Part shown: positions 1-8,654 of the stretch, in pieces | Layout of the letters: each line of letters opens with the position of its first letter | How positions within the stretch are numbered: the first letter of the stretch is position 1 | From: Rhizocola hellebori | GTDB lineage: Bacteria > Actinomycetota > Actinomycetes > Mycobacteriales > Micromonosporaceae | Direction of reading: 5' to 3' | DNA length: 64,000 nt | Assembly: GCF_016862955.1 (NCBI RefSeq) | Contig: NZ_BONY01000001.1 | Location: 248,001-312,000, forward strand | Notes under the pieces: generated by a model | Told to the model about the DNA's origin: nothing | The model's input: only the letters and a program-made list of their open reading frames with translations | Database searches by the model: none | Made by a program: the position numbers and the translations under genes

Positions 1-150
1 GTACCAGACCTCACCGGCGACGGGCCTGCTGCCCGACCAGTGATAGATGAGCTGATGCGAGGTGGCGGCCTGCGCCGGGGCGCCGCCGAGCACGGTGGCG
101 ATGGTGAACGAAGCCGCCAGCACGCCCAGTAGCTTGGGTAATCTCCACAT
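1..150 (-). CDS. secreted protein, N-terminal fragment (runs off the window)
   Basis: Reading leftward from the ATG at 150, fifty codons stay open to the window edge. The product starts MWRLPKLLGVLAASF, a basic n-region followed by a hydrophobic stretch and an APAQA-type signal peptidase cleavage site near residue 28, so it is Sec-exported. The visible mature part (about 22 residues) is too short to assign a family. It is divergent from the SARP regulator that begins 83 bp away, an arrangement seen for regulator/target pairs, but that link is inference only. Confidence 0.7.
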   Translation of the reverse strand, partial: MWRLPKLLGVLAASFTIATVLGGAPAQAATSHQLIYHWSGSRPVAGEVWY

Positions 151-232
151 GCCGCACAGCATTCGGGGTGATGGTTGTACGAAACCTTGCAGAATCCTTA
201 AACTGGCAGTTCCGCACGACTGTCGTTATTGG
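151..232. promoter_or_regulatory. divergent intergenic region
   Basis: The 82 bp between the secreted protein start (150, minus) and the SARP regulator start (233, plus) must carry both promoters. I see no convincing hexamer pair or direct-repeat SARP box, so only the location supports the call. Confidence 0.35.
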
Positions 233-3088
233 ATGGTGAAGGTGGAACTCCGTCTGCTCGGCCCGGTGGAGCTGTGGGCACAAGGGACCGCCGTGCACCT
301 CGGCACCCCACGACAGCGTGGTGTGCTCGCCGCGCTCGCGGTCGATGCCGGGCGTCTGGTCGAGGTCGACATGCTCATCGATCGGGTCTGGGACAAGCCA
401 CCGCAGCGGGTCCGCCAGGCGCTGTGGGTGTATGTGAGCCAGCTGCGCGCCGCGCTGCGGCACACCGCCGGTGCGCAGCTGGTGTCCCGCTCCGGCGGAT
501 ACCTGCTGGACGTGGAGCCCGACGCGGTGGACTTCCTCTGCTTCCGGCGGCTCACCGAGCAGGCGCGGGGGCTGCCCGCCACGGAAGGTCTGCGGGCCGG
601 CCTGCTCGGGCAGGCACTGGGTCTGTGGCGGGGCCAGCCGTTGGCTGGGCTGTCCGGCTCGTGGGCGCGCCGCACCGCGGACGCCTGGCGCCAGCAACAC
701 CTCGACGCGCTGGTGGTATGGGCACAGGCCGAAACCCGGATGGGAAACCCGGGCGCGGTCGTCGCGGCACTCACCGAAGCGGTCGGCGAACATCCGCTGG
801 CCGAGTCGCCAGTGGCCGCGCTCATGCTCGCCTACCACGGGCTGGACCGCAACTCCGATGCGCTGGAACAATACCTGGCCCTGCACCGACGGCTGGCCGA
901 GGAGCTGGGCACCGATCCCATGCCGCGGTTGCAGCAGATCCATCGCGCCATCCTGCGCGGCGAGCCGATGCCGGCCGGGTTCGCCGGGTCCCCGCCGGAT
1001 GGCGCGCCGGCGCGGTCTCGCCGCCCGCTCGCCGCCCAGCTGCCAGCCGGCCCGGGCGGGTTCAGTGGCCGCACCGCAGAGCTCGACTTTCTGAGCTCCA
1101 GTATGCTGCGCGCGCTGTCAGGCACGCCCGTTTGCGCGGTAGTGGGCACCGCGGGGGTGGGCAAGACGGCGCTGGCGTTGCGCTGGGCGCATCGGGCCGC
1201 CGGCGCCTTCCCCGATGGCCAGCTCTTCATCGACCTTTACGGCTTCGATCCGGTGCGCCCGGCGTTGGACCCGGCCGAGGCGCTGCAACGGTTCCTGCGC
1301 GCGCTCGGAGTCGACCCGGCGGCCATACCGTCCGATATGGACGAAGCCGCGGCGCTGTACCGCTCCCATATGTCCGACAAGCGAATGCTGGTGGTGCTCG
1401 ACAACGCTTTCAGCGATCAGCAGGTCAGACCGCTGCTGCCGGGCGCGGCCGGCTCAGCTGTCGTGGTGACCAGCCGGCATCTGCTGCGCGGCCTGGTGGC
1501 CCATGACGGCGCGCGCCTGCTGTCGCTTGAGCCGATGGCTCCAGCGGAGGCGCTCGATCTGCTGTTGGTCGCGCTGGCACACCGCGACGAACGAGCCGAC
1601 CTCGGCGACGTCGCCGAGCTGGCACGGCTGTGCTGCTGCTTGCCGCTGGCCTTGCGGGTGGCCGCCGCGCACCTCACGGTCCACCCCCAGCTGACCGTCG
1701 CGAAATATGTGGCGCAGCTGGCGGAAGGCCCCTTGTCGATTCTGGACAGAGGCGACGAGGCGCTGGTGACGGCCGCGCTCGACCTGTCCTATCGTGCGCT
1801 GGCGCCGCCGGCCAGGCGTCTTTTCCTTCTCTTGGGGGTGATGCCGGGGCAGGAGTTCGGCCTGCCGGCCGCGGCCGCGGTGCTGGGCGGCCCGCTCAGC
1901 CAGACCCGCCGCCTGCTGGACAATCTGTGCGCCGCGCATCTGGTCGCCGAGCGCGAACCGGGCCGCTACCGCATGCATGACCTGCTGCGCCACTACTGCC
2001 GCTCACAAGCTCTGCGGGACGAGCCCGAGGCGCAGCTGCACGATGCGCAGCTGCGCCTGGTGGACTTCTACGCGCACACCATCTTCCACGCGTACCCACT
2101 GCTGGGGCCGGGAAGGGTGAAACAAGCACCTGTCCTGCTCCAGGGGGAGCCGGCCGAGGCCATGTGTTTTGACAGCCGCACCGAAGTGCTGGAGTGGTTC
2201 GACGCCGAATGCGAGAACATCCTGGGCGTCATAGCGATCGCCAACGGCCGGGGCTGGCATGCCAGCGCCTGGAACCTGGTCAACGATCTATTCGTCTGCT
2301 TCACCATCCGGCGGCGTTGGTCGCCATGGCGCGCGGCGCTGCGCCTGGGGCTGGCGTCCGCGGAAGAGCTCGACGACCCGCAGGCCCGCGCCTACATGGA
2401 AAACGGCTTCGGGGTGGTGCACAAGCAAACCGGAGACTATCCAGCCGCCCAGGCGCGTTATCTTCGCGCTCTCGAGCTGGCGACACTGGCCGGCAACGAC
2501 CGCCTCGTCGCCGCGTTTCACGTCAACCTCGGCGGGCTGGCGATCAACATGGCAGACCCGGAAGCGGGCATCCATCACCTGCGAACAGCCCTGTCGTGCC
2601 CCGATTACAGCCAGGCCGACCACGCCACCACGGCATACGTCAACCTCGGCTGCGCCCTGATCGACCTCGGCCGGCTCGACGAGGCCACCGAGACGCTGCA
2701 CCACGCGCTGGCTCTGTCCGAACGCGTCGGGGACGCGGTCAACGCCTGCCACAGCAACGACAACCTGACCGAGGTCGCCTTGCGTCAGGGCGACGCCGCT
2801 GCCGCCCAGCATCACGCCGAGCAGCAGCTGCAGCTGGCCCGGCGCATCGGAGACCCGGTGCGCACAGCGGCCGCGCTGGACATGCTCGCCTCCGCGGTCG
2901 TCGCCCACGACCCCGGCCGGGCCCATGGCCACTGGCTGGCCGCCTGCGAACTGTTCGGCCAGCTCAACCACCGCGTCGCTCCAGTGCTGCAGGCGTGGCT
3001 GGCAGCTCTCGAGCAGAGCTGGCCCGATCCGGCCACGCTGCGTGCCCTGGACAGCGAACGCCGGGGCCGGATCCGGAAACTCCTGTGA
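233..3088 (+). CDS. SARP/AfsR-type regulator with NB-ARC and TPR domains
   Basis: A 951-residue transcriptional regulator of the AfsR type. Residues about 5-95 form the OmpR-like winged helix (ELRLLGPVEL start), about 100-245 the bacterial transcriptional activator domain (ending LGTDPMPRLQQIHRAIL), about 270-600 an NB-ARC STAND ATPase with P-loop GTAGVGKTAL (about 305-314), Walker B MLVVLDNA (about 385) and the CLPLALRVAA motif, followed by an MHDLLRHYC winged-helix motif. The C-terminus holds TPR-like repeats. The ATG at 233 is chosen because the SARP domain begins right after it; GTG at 236 or 242 is also possible. The family is known to switch on specialised-metabolite or secretion genes after nucleotide-dependent opening; the target here is unknown, with the divergent secreted gene the nearest candidate. 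Confidence 0.93.
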   Translation: MVKVELRLLGPVELWAQGTAVHLGTPRQRGVLAALAVDAGRLVEVDMLIDRVWDKPPQRVRQALWVYVSQLRAALRHTAGAQLVSRSGGYLLDVEPDAVDFLCFRRLTEQARGLPATEGLRAGLLGQALGLWRGQPLAGLSGSWARRTADAWRQQHLDALVVWAQAETRMGNPGAVVAALTEAVGEHPLAESPVAALMLAYHGLDRNSDALEQYLALHRRLAEELGTDPMPRLQQIHRAILRGEPMPAGFAGSPPDGAPARSRRPLAAQLPAGPGGFSGRTAELDFLSSSMLRALSGTPVCAVVGTAGVGKTALALRWAHRAAGAFPDGQLFIDLYGFDPVRPALDPAEALQRFLRALGVDPAAIPSDMDEAAALYRSHMSDKRMLVVLDNAFSDQQVRPLLPGAAGSAVVVTSRHLLRGLVAHDGARLLSLEPMAPAEALDLLLVALAHRDERADLGDVAELARLCCCLPLALRVAAAHLTVHPQLTVAKYVAQLAEGPLSILDRGDEALVTAALDLSYRALAPPARRLFLLLGVMPGQEFGLPAAAAVLGGPLSQTRRLLDNLCAAHLVAEREPGRYRMHDLLRHYCRSQALRDEPEAQLHDAQLRLVDFYAHTIFHAYPLLGPGRVKQAPVLLQGEPAEAMCFDSRTEVLEWFDAECENILGVIAIANGRGWHASAWNLVNDLFVCFTIRRRWSPWRAALRLGLASAEELDDPQARAYMENGFGVVHKQTGDYPAAQARYLRALELATLAGNDRLVAAFHVNLGGLAINMADPEAGIHHLRTALSCPDYSQADHATTAYVNLGCALIDLGRLDEATETLHHALALSERVGDAVNACHSNDNLTEVALRQGDAAAAQHHAEQQLQLARRIGDPVRTAAALDMLASAVVAHDPGRAHGHWLAACELFGQLNHRVAPVLQAWLAALEQSWPDPATLRALDSERRGRIRKLL

Positions 3089-3138
3089 TCAGCTCGCGGC
3101 GTCGCCAACCGCCCGATCTGAGTGGACCTGACGCGGGC

Positions 3139-3144
3139 TAGCCT
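3139..3144 (+). promoter_or_regulatory. -10 box of a leaderless promoter
   Basis: TAGCCT sits 6 nt before the GTG at 3151, and no Shine-Dalgarno sequence is present. This spacing places transcription start at or next to the start codon. Confidence 0.45.
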
Positions 3145-3150
3145 ATTGAC

Positions 3151-4119
3151 GTGAGTGGACTTCTCGATGGCTTGATCCCGGAACGCGCCGCGGAGCTTTA
3201 CCAGAAGGTGCTGGCTGCGGGCAGCCTGCGCCTGGCCGACGATCCGGAGCTGGAGGAGTCGGCCGCGCTTCGTGAACTGACCGAACGTGGCTTTGTGCGC
3301 AAACGCTACGTGGGTGAGCCGGTGGTGGTGCCGATCGATCCCGCCCGCGCGGTGGAGAACGCCCTGCTGACTGCGCAGCGCCAGATTCTGGAGCAGCACA
3401 AGATGATTGTGCGGGTCCGTGATCAGATGGCGATGCTGCAGCGCCTCTATGTGGCCGGCGGGGCCGAGTCGGCGGAGGCACTCCCCTCCATCCAGGTGCT
3501 CTCCGATCCGGCCGAGATCGGCGCGCTTTCCGTGGAGCTGTGCCTGTCGGCGCAACGCGATGTGTCCAATTTGGAGACACCGCACTTCCGGCGGCCGCCC
3601 GATCCGCGTTCGGTGAAGCTACCCCCGGCCGATGTGCTGGCCCGGGGCGTGCAGTTTCGCAACATCCACGCCCGGGCCGTGCTCGACCTGCCCGGCGCGG
3701 GCGAGATGGTCCAGCGCTGCCGGGAAGGCGGCTGGCAGCAACGGGTGGTGCCGGATCTTCCGGTGAAGATGGTGCTGGTGGATGAACGGGCCGCGCTCCT
3801 TCCCCTCGACGCGACCGGAATGGAGGGCGCGGCCCTGGTCCGGGCACCGGTCATCGTCGCGATGCTGCGGTCCTATTTCGAGATGCTGTGGGCGCGCAGC
3901 GTCCCGCTGGACAGGTCCGGCCCGGGCCGGCTGAGCGAGGCGGCGGATCAGGTGCTGCGCCTGATGCTGACCGGCATGACCGACGCCGCGATCGCGCGGC
4001 ACCTGAGCACCAGCGAGCGGACGGTCCGGCGGCATGTGGCCGCGGTGCTCGAGACGCTGGGCGTGGACAACCGCATCACCGCCGCTGTCGTTGCCGTCCG
4101 GGAAGGCTGGATCGACTAG
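3151..4119 (+). CDS. TrmB-like/LuxR-family transcriptional regulator
   Basis: A 322-residue protein. The C-terminal 65 residues are a LuxR/GerE helix-turn-helix (ADQVLRLMLTGMTDAAIARHL, then TSERTVRRHV in the recognition helix). The N-terminal part resembles the TrmB-like winged helix and linker seen in actinomycete regulators (short helices, LRELTERGFVRKR wing, then a long helix with QRQILEQHKM). The middle resembles a phospholipase-D-like sensor fold often attached to this class, without clear HKD residues. It begins 62 bp after the SARP gene but seems to have its own leaderless promoter. The stop overlaps the convergent neighbour within a shared CTAG (4116-4119). Target unknown. Confidence 0.85.
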   Translation: MSGLLDGLIPERAAELYQKVLAAGSLRLADDPELEESAALRELTERGFVRKRYVGEPVVVPIDPARAVENALLTAQRQILEQHKMIVRVRDQMAMLQRLYVAGGAESAEALPSIQVLSDPAEIGALSVELCLSAQRDVSNLETPHFRRPPDPRSVKLPPADVLARGVQFRNIHARAVLDLPGAGEMVQRCREGGWQQRVVPDLPVKMVLVDERAALLPLDATGMEGAALVRAPVIVAMLRSYFEMLWARSVPLDRSGPGRLSEAADQVLRLMLTGMTDAAIARHLSTSERTVRRHVAAVLETLGVDNRITAAVVAVREGWID

Positions 4120-4988
4120 GTACAATCCTCGTACCAGGTCCACTGCCACTCGTACCTGTATATCGGGCTGGTTTGATCGGTGACGATCGACCGCCCTGTG
4201 AAGATGGCGACGAACCCGGGCCGGCCCACAGCCCCCGTGCGCCACACCGGAGGCTTGGCCTCCACGTCGAGGGTCAGCCGGGTCAGCCGGGAGTCGGATC
4301 GCCTGAGGGCATAGCTCACGCCCGGGCCGACAGCCATCGTCATCGCGTCGACCCCAGCAGGCAGCACGCTCGCGAGGTGGGCTTGGCCGTCGTGCCCGCA
4401 GTAGAGATAGCTCGGCCCTACCACCGCCACGCCCACGAAGCGTTGCGGTCCGTTACGCCCGGTGAATACCGGCCGGGTGCCCGGGCACCCGACTTCCAGC
4501 GGCTCACCCTCGGCCCACTGGTCAGTGCCGTCCTGCCAGCCCAGGTGCACCCAGCGCCACAAGCGCCCCGCGGCGTCGATGCCGGAAAGGTCACCGCCGC
4601 CGGCGCTCTGCAGGTACTGATAGTTTCGCCAGTCACCGAACTGCGAACCCACGGCCACACCGGGATCCAGCTGACCGGTGCTCCCATTTTCTCGGTACCA
4701 GCGCAGGGTGCCGTCGGCCCCCACGCCATAGATGATCACGGTCAGGTCGGGGAGCTGACCGCCGTAGAACAGCTGCTGCGGCACGTTGGCCCCGAACGAC
4801 GCCAGCGTGCGTGCGGGCAGGTAGCTCTCACCGGGCTTGATACAGAACGGCTGCACGATCAGATCACCGGTCTGGTCGACCCCGTACACCTGCTCCACGA
4901 TTGCGCACTCGCCCGAGTGGGCAACGGCAGCCGGGGTGGCGGTCACCGTGCAGACCGCGAGCAACAGCAGTGTCAAGAACCGCCTCAT
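4116..4988 (-). CDS. secreted tachylectin-like beta-propeller protein
   Basis: A 290-residue exported protein. The ATG at 4988 is chosen because it opens a clean signal peptide (MRRFLTLLLLAVCTVTATPA, cleavage near AVA-HS). The mature part has segments such as GADGTLRWYRENG, GIDAAGRLWRWVHLGW and aromatic-rich strands typical of tachylectin-2-type or related sugar-binding beta-propellers. Several Cys could form disulfides outside the cell. A carbohydrate- or surface-binding role is inferred from the repeats only; no catalytic motif is visible. It is divergent from the small secreted protein at 5170 and shares the 181-bp control region holding a 20-bp palindrome. Confidence 0.7.
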   Translation of the reverse strand: MRRFLTLLLLAVCTVTATPAAVAHSGECAIVEQVYGVDQTGDLIVQPFCIKPGESYLPARTLASFGANVPQQLFYGGQLPDLTVIIYGVGADGTLRWYRENGSTGQLDPGVAVGSQFGDWRNYQYLQSAGGGDLSGIDAAGRLWRWVHLGWQDGTDQWAEGEPLEVGCPGTRPVFTGRNGPQRFVGVAVVGPSYLYCGHDGQAHLASVLPAGVDAMTMAVGPGVSYALRRSDSRLTRLTLDVEAKPPVWRTGAVGRPGFVAIFTGRSIVTDQTSPIYRYEWQWTWYEDCT

Positions 4989-5083
4989 GAGTGCAGACAG
5001 TAAGCGCCATCCGGAAGACGACGCCAGGGCGGGACGCCCTCCGCGCCGGGCCGGATCCGGCCGATGTCCTGTGCTGGCCAAGA

Positions 5084-5136
5084 CCGGATGCGGCCATTGG
5101 CCGTTGCTGCTCTTCCCGCCGCATCCGGATGCGGCG
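5084..5136. promoter_or_regulatory. palindromic operator candidate with an upstream half-site
   Basis: A perfect 20-bp palindrome (CGCCGCATCC joined to GGATGCGGCG) occupies 5117-5136. Its half-site CCGGATGCGGC also occurs at 5084-5094, exactly 41 bp (about four helical turns) upstream of the copy at 5125-5135. Both lie between two divergent genes, which suggests a regulator binding on one face of the helix. A hairpin role is less likely because the palindrome has no loop. Confidence 0.5.
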
Positions 5137-5169
5137 CACAGTTCTGCTTCCAAAGTGGAAGGAGAACAC

Positions 5170-5508
5170 ATGATGAGACGAAGGCTGGCCGCGCTGAGCG
5201 CCGCGGTCCTTCTCGCAACCAGCGGCACCCTTATCGCCGCCTCCCCTGCCCAAGCGGGAAAGGAGGGCTGCGTCTACCAGGCCGGCCACTATGAGCAGGC
5301 TGGCGGTTACATTACCGGCTACCGGTTATGGGCCTGCGTGAACGGAAACGACATCCTGCTTCCGGTGAGTGTGGAGCACAACCTGTCACCGGGCGTCTAC
5401 GAGACGGTCGCCAGCGGGGAGGGCTGGGCCACGTTCTACTGCTCAGGCACGCTTTTCGGCTTCTACCGAGCCGGCAGCCCCGGCGACTTCGGCATTCACT
5501 GCAGCTAG
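5170..5508 (+). CDS. small secreted protein, family not recognised
   Basis: A 112-residue protein with a signal peptide (MMRRRLAALSAAVLLATSG, cleavage at AQA-GK). The mature part is about 82 residues with four Cys (GCVYQ, WACVNG, FYCSG, IHCS), consistent with two disulfides in a compact extracellular domain rich in Gly, Tyr and Trp. The ATG at 5170 has a good ribosome binding site, GGAAGGAG, 5-8 nt upstream. No family assigned. It may be co-regulated with the divergent tachylectin-like gene through the palindrome at 5117. Confidence 0.8.
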   Translation: MMRRRLAALSAAVLLATSGTLIAASPAQAGKEGCVYQAGHYEQAGGYITGYRLWACVNGNDILLPVSVEHNLSPGVYETVASGEGWATFYCSGTLFGFYRAGSPGDFGIHCS

Positions 5509-5530
5509 CCGCTGCGCCCTGCCGCACCGC

Positions 5531-5564
5531 GGTGGGCGCCGCCACTGCCACAGCGGCGTCCACC
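5531..5564 (+). terminator. stem-loop after the small secreted gene
   Basis: GGTGGGCGCCGC at 5531-5542 pairs with GCGGCGTCCACC at 5553-5564 (12 bp, one G-U pair, 10-nt loop). It lies 22 nt after the stop codon and has no T tract, as is usual in actinomycetes. Confidence 0.5.
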
Positions 5565-5658
5565 TGGCTGTCAACCCCAGGAAGGCAAACGCAAGAATTT
5601 TTCACGCCTGGCGGAACAGGCGTTGCGCCCACGACTCACGCCGGTCGATGCTGCGGGG

Positions 5659-6900
5659 ATGTTAAGACTCCGTCCTATTCTCGTCGCGGCGTTGCTGACC
5701 GTCACCTCCGCGGTGACGGTCGCGGCGACTCCCGCGTCGGCCAGCCTGCCCACGGCCGCAGTCGCGCTCGGCGACAGCTTCGTCAGCGGCGAGGGCGCTG
5801 GCGCCTACCAGCCTGTCGCCGACATCAACGGTGTGGCACAAGGCTTCCCGGGCTGGTCGGCCGCGAACAGCAATCCCTTCTTCTGTCATCGCTCCGCCAA
5901 CGCATCGATCCAGCAGGCCAGCCTGCCCGGGATCGCTGCCCGCTTCAATCTGGCATGTTCCGGTGGACAGCCCTACGACATGGCCGGCGCCTCCGCCAGC
6001 AGGACCAACGGCCGCAATGTGAAGTCCCAGCTCGACCAGCTGCGGGCGGTCGCGCAGACGCACGACATCGATCTGGTACTGATCGGGCTGGGCTCGAACA
6101 ACAGCTCGTTCACCTTCGGCGACGTGGCCTCCGAATGCGCGAACCGCTTCATCTCCGACGCCTGGACCGGCTGGTGGGAGTTCTGGGCCTACCTCAACGG
6201 CCCGATCAACCAGAACCCTTGCACCGCCAACGATCTGGCCACCCCCGCCGAGGTGACGGCGGCCACCGCGGAGACCGCGAACGCGGTGCGGCAGGTGCTC
6301 ACCACCCTGGCCCAGATCGACCCGGACGGCCAGCATCGCGTGGTCTTCCAGGACTACACCAACCCGCTGCCCACCGACGTGCTGGCCTCCTTGATCAGTG
6401 AGGATGGCCGGGAGGACAACCGGGACAAGTTCCGCGACCTGGGTGCGGAGCGGTATGCCGCGGGCTGCCCGATCCACCGCGCCAGCATGCCGCCGGGTCA
6501 CGTGTTCTCGACCAACCTGGGCAACCTGGTCCGGTCGGTGCACGCCACCATGTCCGCGGAGTTCCCGGGCCGCGATCTGGTCTACCTCAACGTTCAGCAG
6601 GCCTTCAACGGCGCGCGGCTGTGTGAGGTCTCGGCCAGCCCGGCGTCGGCTCTGGCCACGCCGGTGCGGGTGATGGACGGCCCGTCGGGTGTCCACCTGA
6701 CCAGCCTGTCCGGCAAGGACAAGCTCGACATCAAGCGTTACGCCGACACCTGCATCACGTATTTCCAGACGTGCCAGGAGTCGTGGCATCCCAACGCCGC
6801 CGGGCACGCCGTGCTCGGCCAGTGCCTCGCGGCGGCGGCCACCACCGCCAACCGCACCGTCTCCTGCATCCGATCCAACGGCGTGATCACGATCAGCTGA
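5659..6900 (+). CDS. secreted SGNH/GDSL hydrolase
   Basis: A 413-residue exported esterase/lipase-like enzyme. ATG at 5659 starts a signal peptide (MLRLRPILVAALLTVTSAVT, cleavage near ASA-SL). Block I is ALGDSFVSGEG with the nucleophile Ser near residue 37, block III is GLGSNNSSFTFGD, and the C-terminal Asp/His region is SWHPNAAGHAVLG. This matches the actinomycete secreted SGNH family that cleaves acyl esters. The substrate cannot be told from sequence. Cys pairs in the insertion loops suggest disulfides. A strong hairpin follows the stop. Confidence 0.88.
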   Translation: MLRLRPILVAALLTVTSAVTVAATPASASLPTAAVALGDSFVSGEGAGAYQPVADINGVAQGFPGWSAANSNPFFCHRSANASIQQASLPGIAARFNLACSGGQPYDMAGASASRTNGRNVKSQLDQLRAVAQTHDIDLVLIGLGSNNSSFTFGDVASECANRFISDAWTGWWEFWAYLNGPINQNPCTANDLATPAEVTAATAETANAVRQVLTTLAQIDPDGQHRVVFQDYTNPLPTDVLASLISEDGREDNRDKFRDLGAERYAAGCPIHRASMPPGHVFSTNLGNLVRSVHATMSAEFPGRDLVYLNVQQAFNGARLCEVSASPASALATPVRVMDGPSGVHLTSLSGKDKLDIKRYADTCITYFQTCQESWHPNAAGHAVLGQCLAAAATTANRTVSCIRSNGVITIS

Positions 6901-6907
6901 CGCCTGT

Positions 6908-6938
6908 CCCCCGGGCCGGCAACACCTCGGCCCGGGGG
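6908..6938. terminator. bidirectional terminator between convergent genes
   Basis: CCCCCGGGCCG (6908-6918) pairs perfectly with CGGCCCGGGGG (6928-6938) around a 9-nt loop. It lies between the convergent stops at 6900 and 6948, so it can serve both strands. Confidence 0.75.
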
Positions 6939-6947
6939 AGCACCGGT

Positions 6948-8600
6948 CTACAGCGGCGCTAGCTGGTCGGGGCTGGCCGGGCTCTCGTTCCAGAGCCGGT
7001 CGAGAGTCGTGACGCAGTAGGCATAGGCACGGCCGGGCGCCGCGGTTTGGTCGGTCCAGCTGCGGGTTCCGGGGGCACCGGCCATGGTGGCGATCAGCTG
7101 CGCCGGGTCCTGGCTGTCCAGATCCACCCGGTAGACGGCGTGACGGCTCGTGGGAAGGTCGCCGTCGGCCTGCCAGCTGAGGGTGACCGCACCGCGATCG
7201 CCGCGAACGGCCCGCTCGACGATCGGCGGCCGGGGCCGGACCCCGGGCAGGTGGGCCATGACCGGCACGAGCGCTGGACTTCCATAGTGCGCGTCGCGGT
7301 ATCGGGTGACCGCGCCGAGCTGGTCGTCTCTCACCTGGCGGGCGCTGAAGTGGACGCTGCCGCTGACCGGGTGCTCCCGGTTGAGAGTGAGCTGGCGGTC
7401 GATCTCGGCAGGGTCGGCCCAGGCGCCTTTCTGGCCTATCCGGTAGTCGGCTTGTCCAATGTAGAGCTGCACGTTGGTACCCGAAACAGCCGCAGACCAC
7501 CATGGCAGCAGAACGGCGTAATTGGCCACGTCGAATCCGATGTGCCAGTAAAGCTGCGGAATGATGTAGTCGAGCCAGCCCTTGCTCACCCACCACCGGG
7601 TATCGGCGTAGATGTCGTCGTAGCTTTGCAGGCCACGGGTTGCCGAGCCGCGTGGGTCGGACGTGTTGTTGCGCCAGATGCCGAACGGGCTGACTCCGAA
7701 CTTGACCCAGGGCTTGAGCTGCTTGAGCCGCGTAGAGACGTCCTGGATGAACAGGTTGACGTTCTGCCTGCGCCAGTCGCCGCGGCTCGCGCCCGCCCCG
7801 TATTGGGCGAACGTCGCCTCGTCGGGAAAATCCTGCTCGCCCGACGGATAGGGGTAGAAGAAGTCGTCGAAGTGCACACCGTCGATGTCGTAGTTGGCCG
7901 CCGCCTCCAGGATCGAATCGGCCACAAAGCTTCGGGCCTGCGGGATGCCGGGGTTGTAGTAGACCCGTGCCGAACTGCTGCCCACCGGATAGCTGATCGC
8001 CCAGTCAGGATGCGCGCGCAGCGGATGGTTGGGGGCCAGGCCGTCGATGGTGCCGGTCTGCCCCGCCTTGTACGGGTTGAACCAGGCGTGGAATTCCATG
8101 TTGCGGGCATGGGTCTCGGCCACCATGAACGCCATCGGATCCCAGCCCGGCGACTGCCCGTCGGTGCGGCCGGTCAGCCATTGCGACCATGGGGCGAATT
8201 TCGACGGCCAGAACGCGTCACCGCTGGGCCGCACGTGAACGAAGATGGCGTTGTGGTTCAGCTTCTGGGCCAAATCGAGCCAGCCCCGGTATTCCGACTT
8301 GACGGTCTGCTCGTCCAGCCCCGGAACGCTTGGCCAGTCACGGTTGCTGACCGTGGTCAGCCACATACCGCGCAGCTGCCGCTGCCCGCTGGCCACCCGC
8401 CCGGCGCAGGTCACCGGCGGCGCGACCGCCAGCATGCGGGGCGCGTCAGCGGGTGTCGCGGGTTTGGCGGGCGAGGCAACGAATCGGGGGACAAACACCA
8501 GCCCCGCCACCACAACGGCGCCCAACAGGACGACCATGCCCAGCATCGCGGCGGGATGGGCGTGCCACGAACGAGATTTGGCTGCATGGGTGCCTGGCAT
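6948..8600 (-). CDS. glycoside-hydrolase-like 10 (DUF187) exported protein with Fn3-like C-terminus
   Basis: A 550-residue protein with one N-terminal membrane segment (about residues 19-42), so it is anchored or secreted. The core matches the glycosyl-hydrolase-like 10 family (COG1649): RGMWLTTVSNRDWP, FVHVRPSGDAFWPSKF, AWFNPYKAG, GVHFDDFFYPYP and PQLYWHIGF, a TIM-barrel fold with acidic residues at strand ends. The last 90 residues (VTLSWQADGD, YRVDLDS, YAYCVTTLDR) look like a fibronectin-III module. Family members act on or bind cell-wall or extracellular glycans; the exact reaction is unproven. Convergent with the SGNH hydrolase. Confidence 0.87.
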   Translation of the reverse strand: MPGTHAAKSRSWHAHPAAMLGMVVLLGAVVVAGLVFVPRFVASPAKPATPADAPRMLAVAPPVTCAGRVASGQRQLRGMWLTTVSNRDWPSVPGLDEQTVKSEYRGWLDLAQKLNHNAIFVHVRPSGDAFWPSKFAPWSQWLTGRTDGQSPGWDPMAFMVAETHARNMEFHAWFNPYKAGQTGTIDGLAPNHPLRAHPDWAISYPVGSSSARVYYNPGIPQARSFVADSILEAAANYDIDGVHFDDFFYPYPSGEQDFPDEATFAQYGAGASRGDWRRQNVNLFIQDVSTRLKQLKPWVKFGVSPFGIWRNNTSDPRGSATRGLQSYDDIYADTRWWVSKGWLDYIIPQLYWHIGFDVANYAVLLPWWSAAVSGTNVQLYIGQADYRIGQKGAWADPAEIDRQLTLNREHPVSGSVHFSARQVRDDQLGAVTRYRDAHYGSPALVPVMAHLPGVRPRPPIVERAVRGDRGAVTLSWQADGDLPTSRHAVYRVDLDSQDPAQLIATMAGAPGTRSWTDQTAAPGRAYAYCVTTLDRLWNESPASPDQLAPL

Positions 8601-8654
8601 CAGGCAAACAGACTGACACAGCCCGCACCATGGCGTAAACCCCCTCGGCTGCCC

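Noticed and set aside
5662-7596. A long open frame on the minus strand opposite the SGNH hydrolase, over 600 codons
   Set aside because: Its product is Arg/Gly/Pro-rich with no family motif and it crosses two well-supported genes and a terminator; it is a GC-bias shadow.
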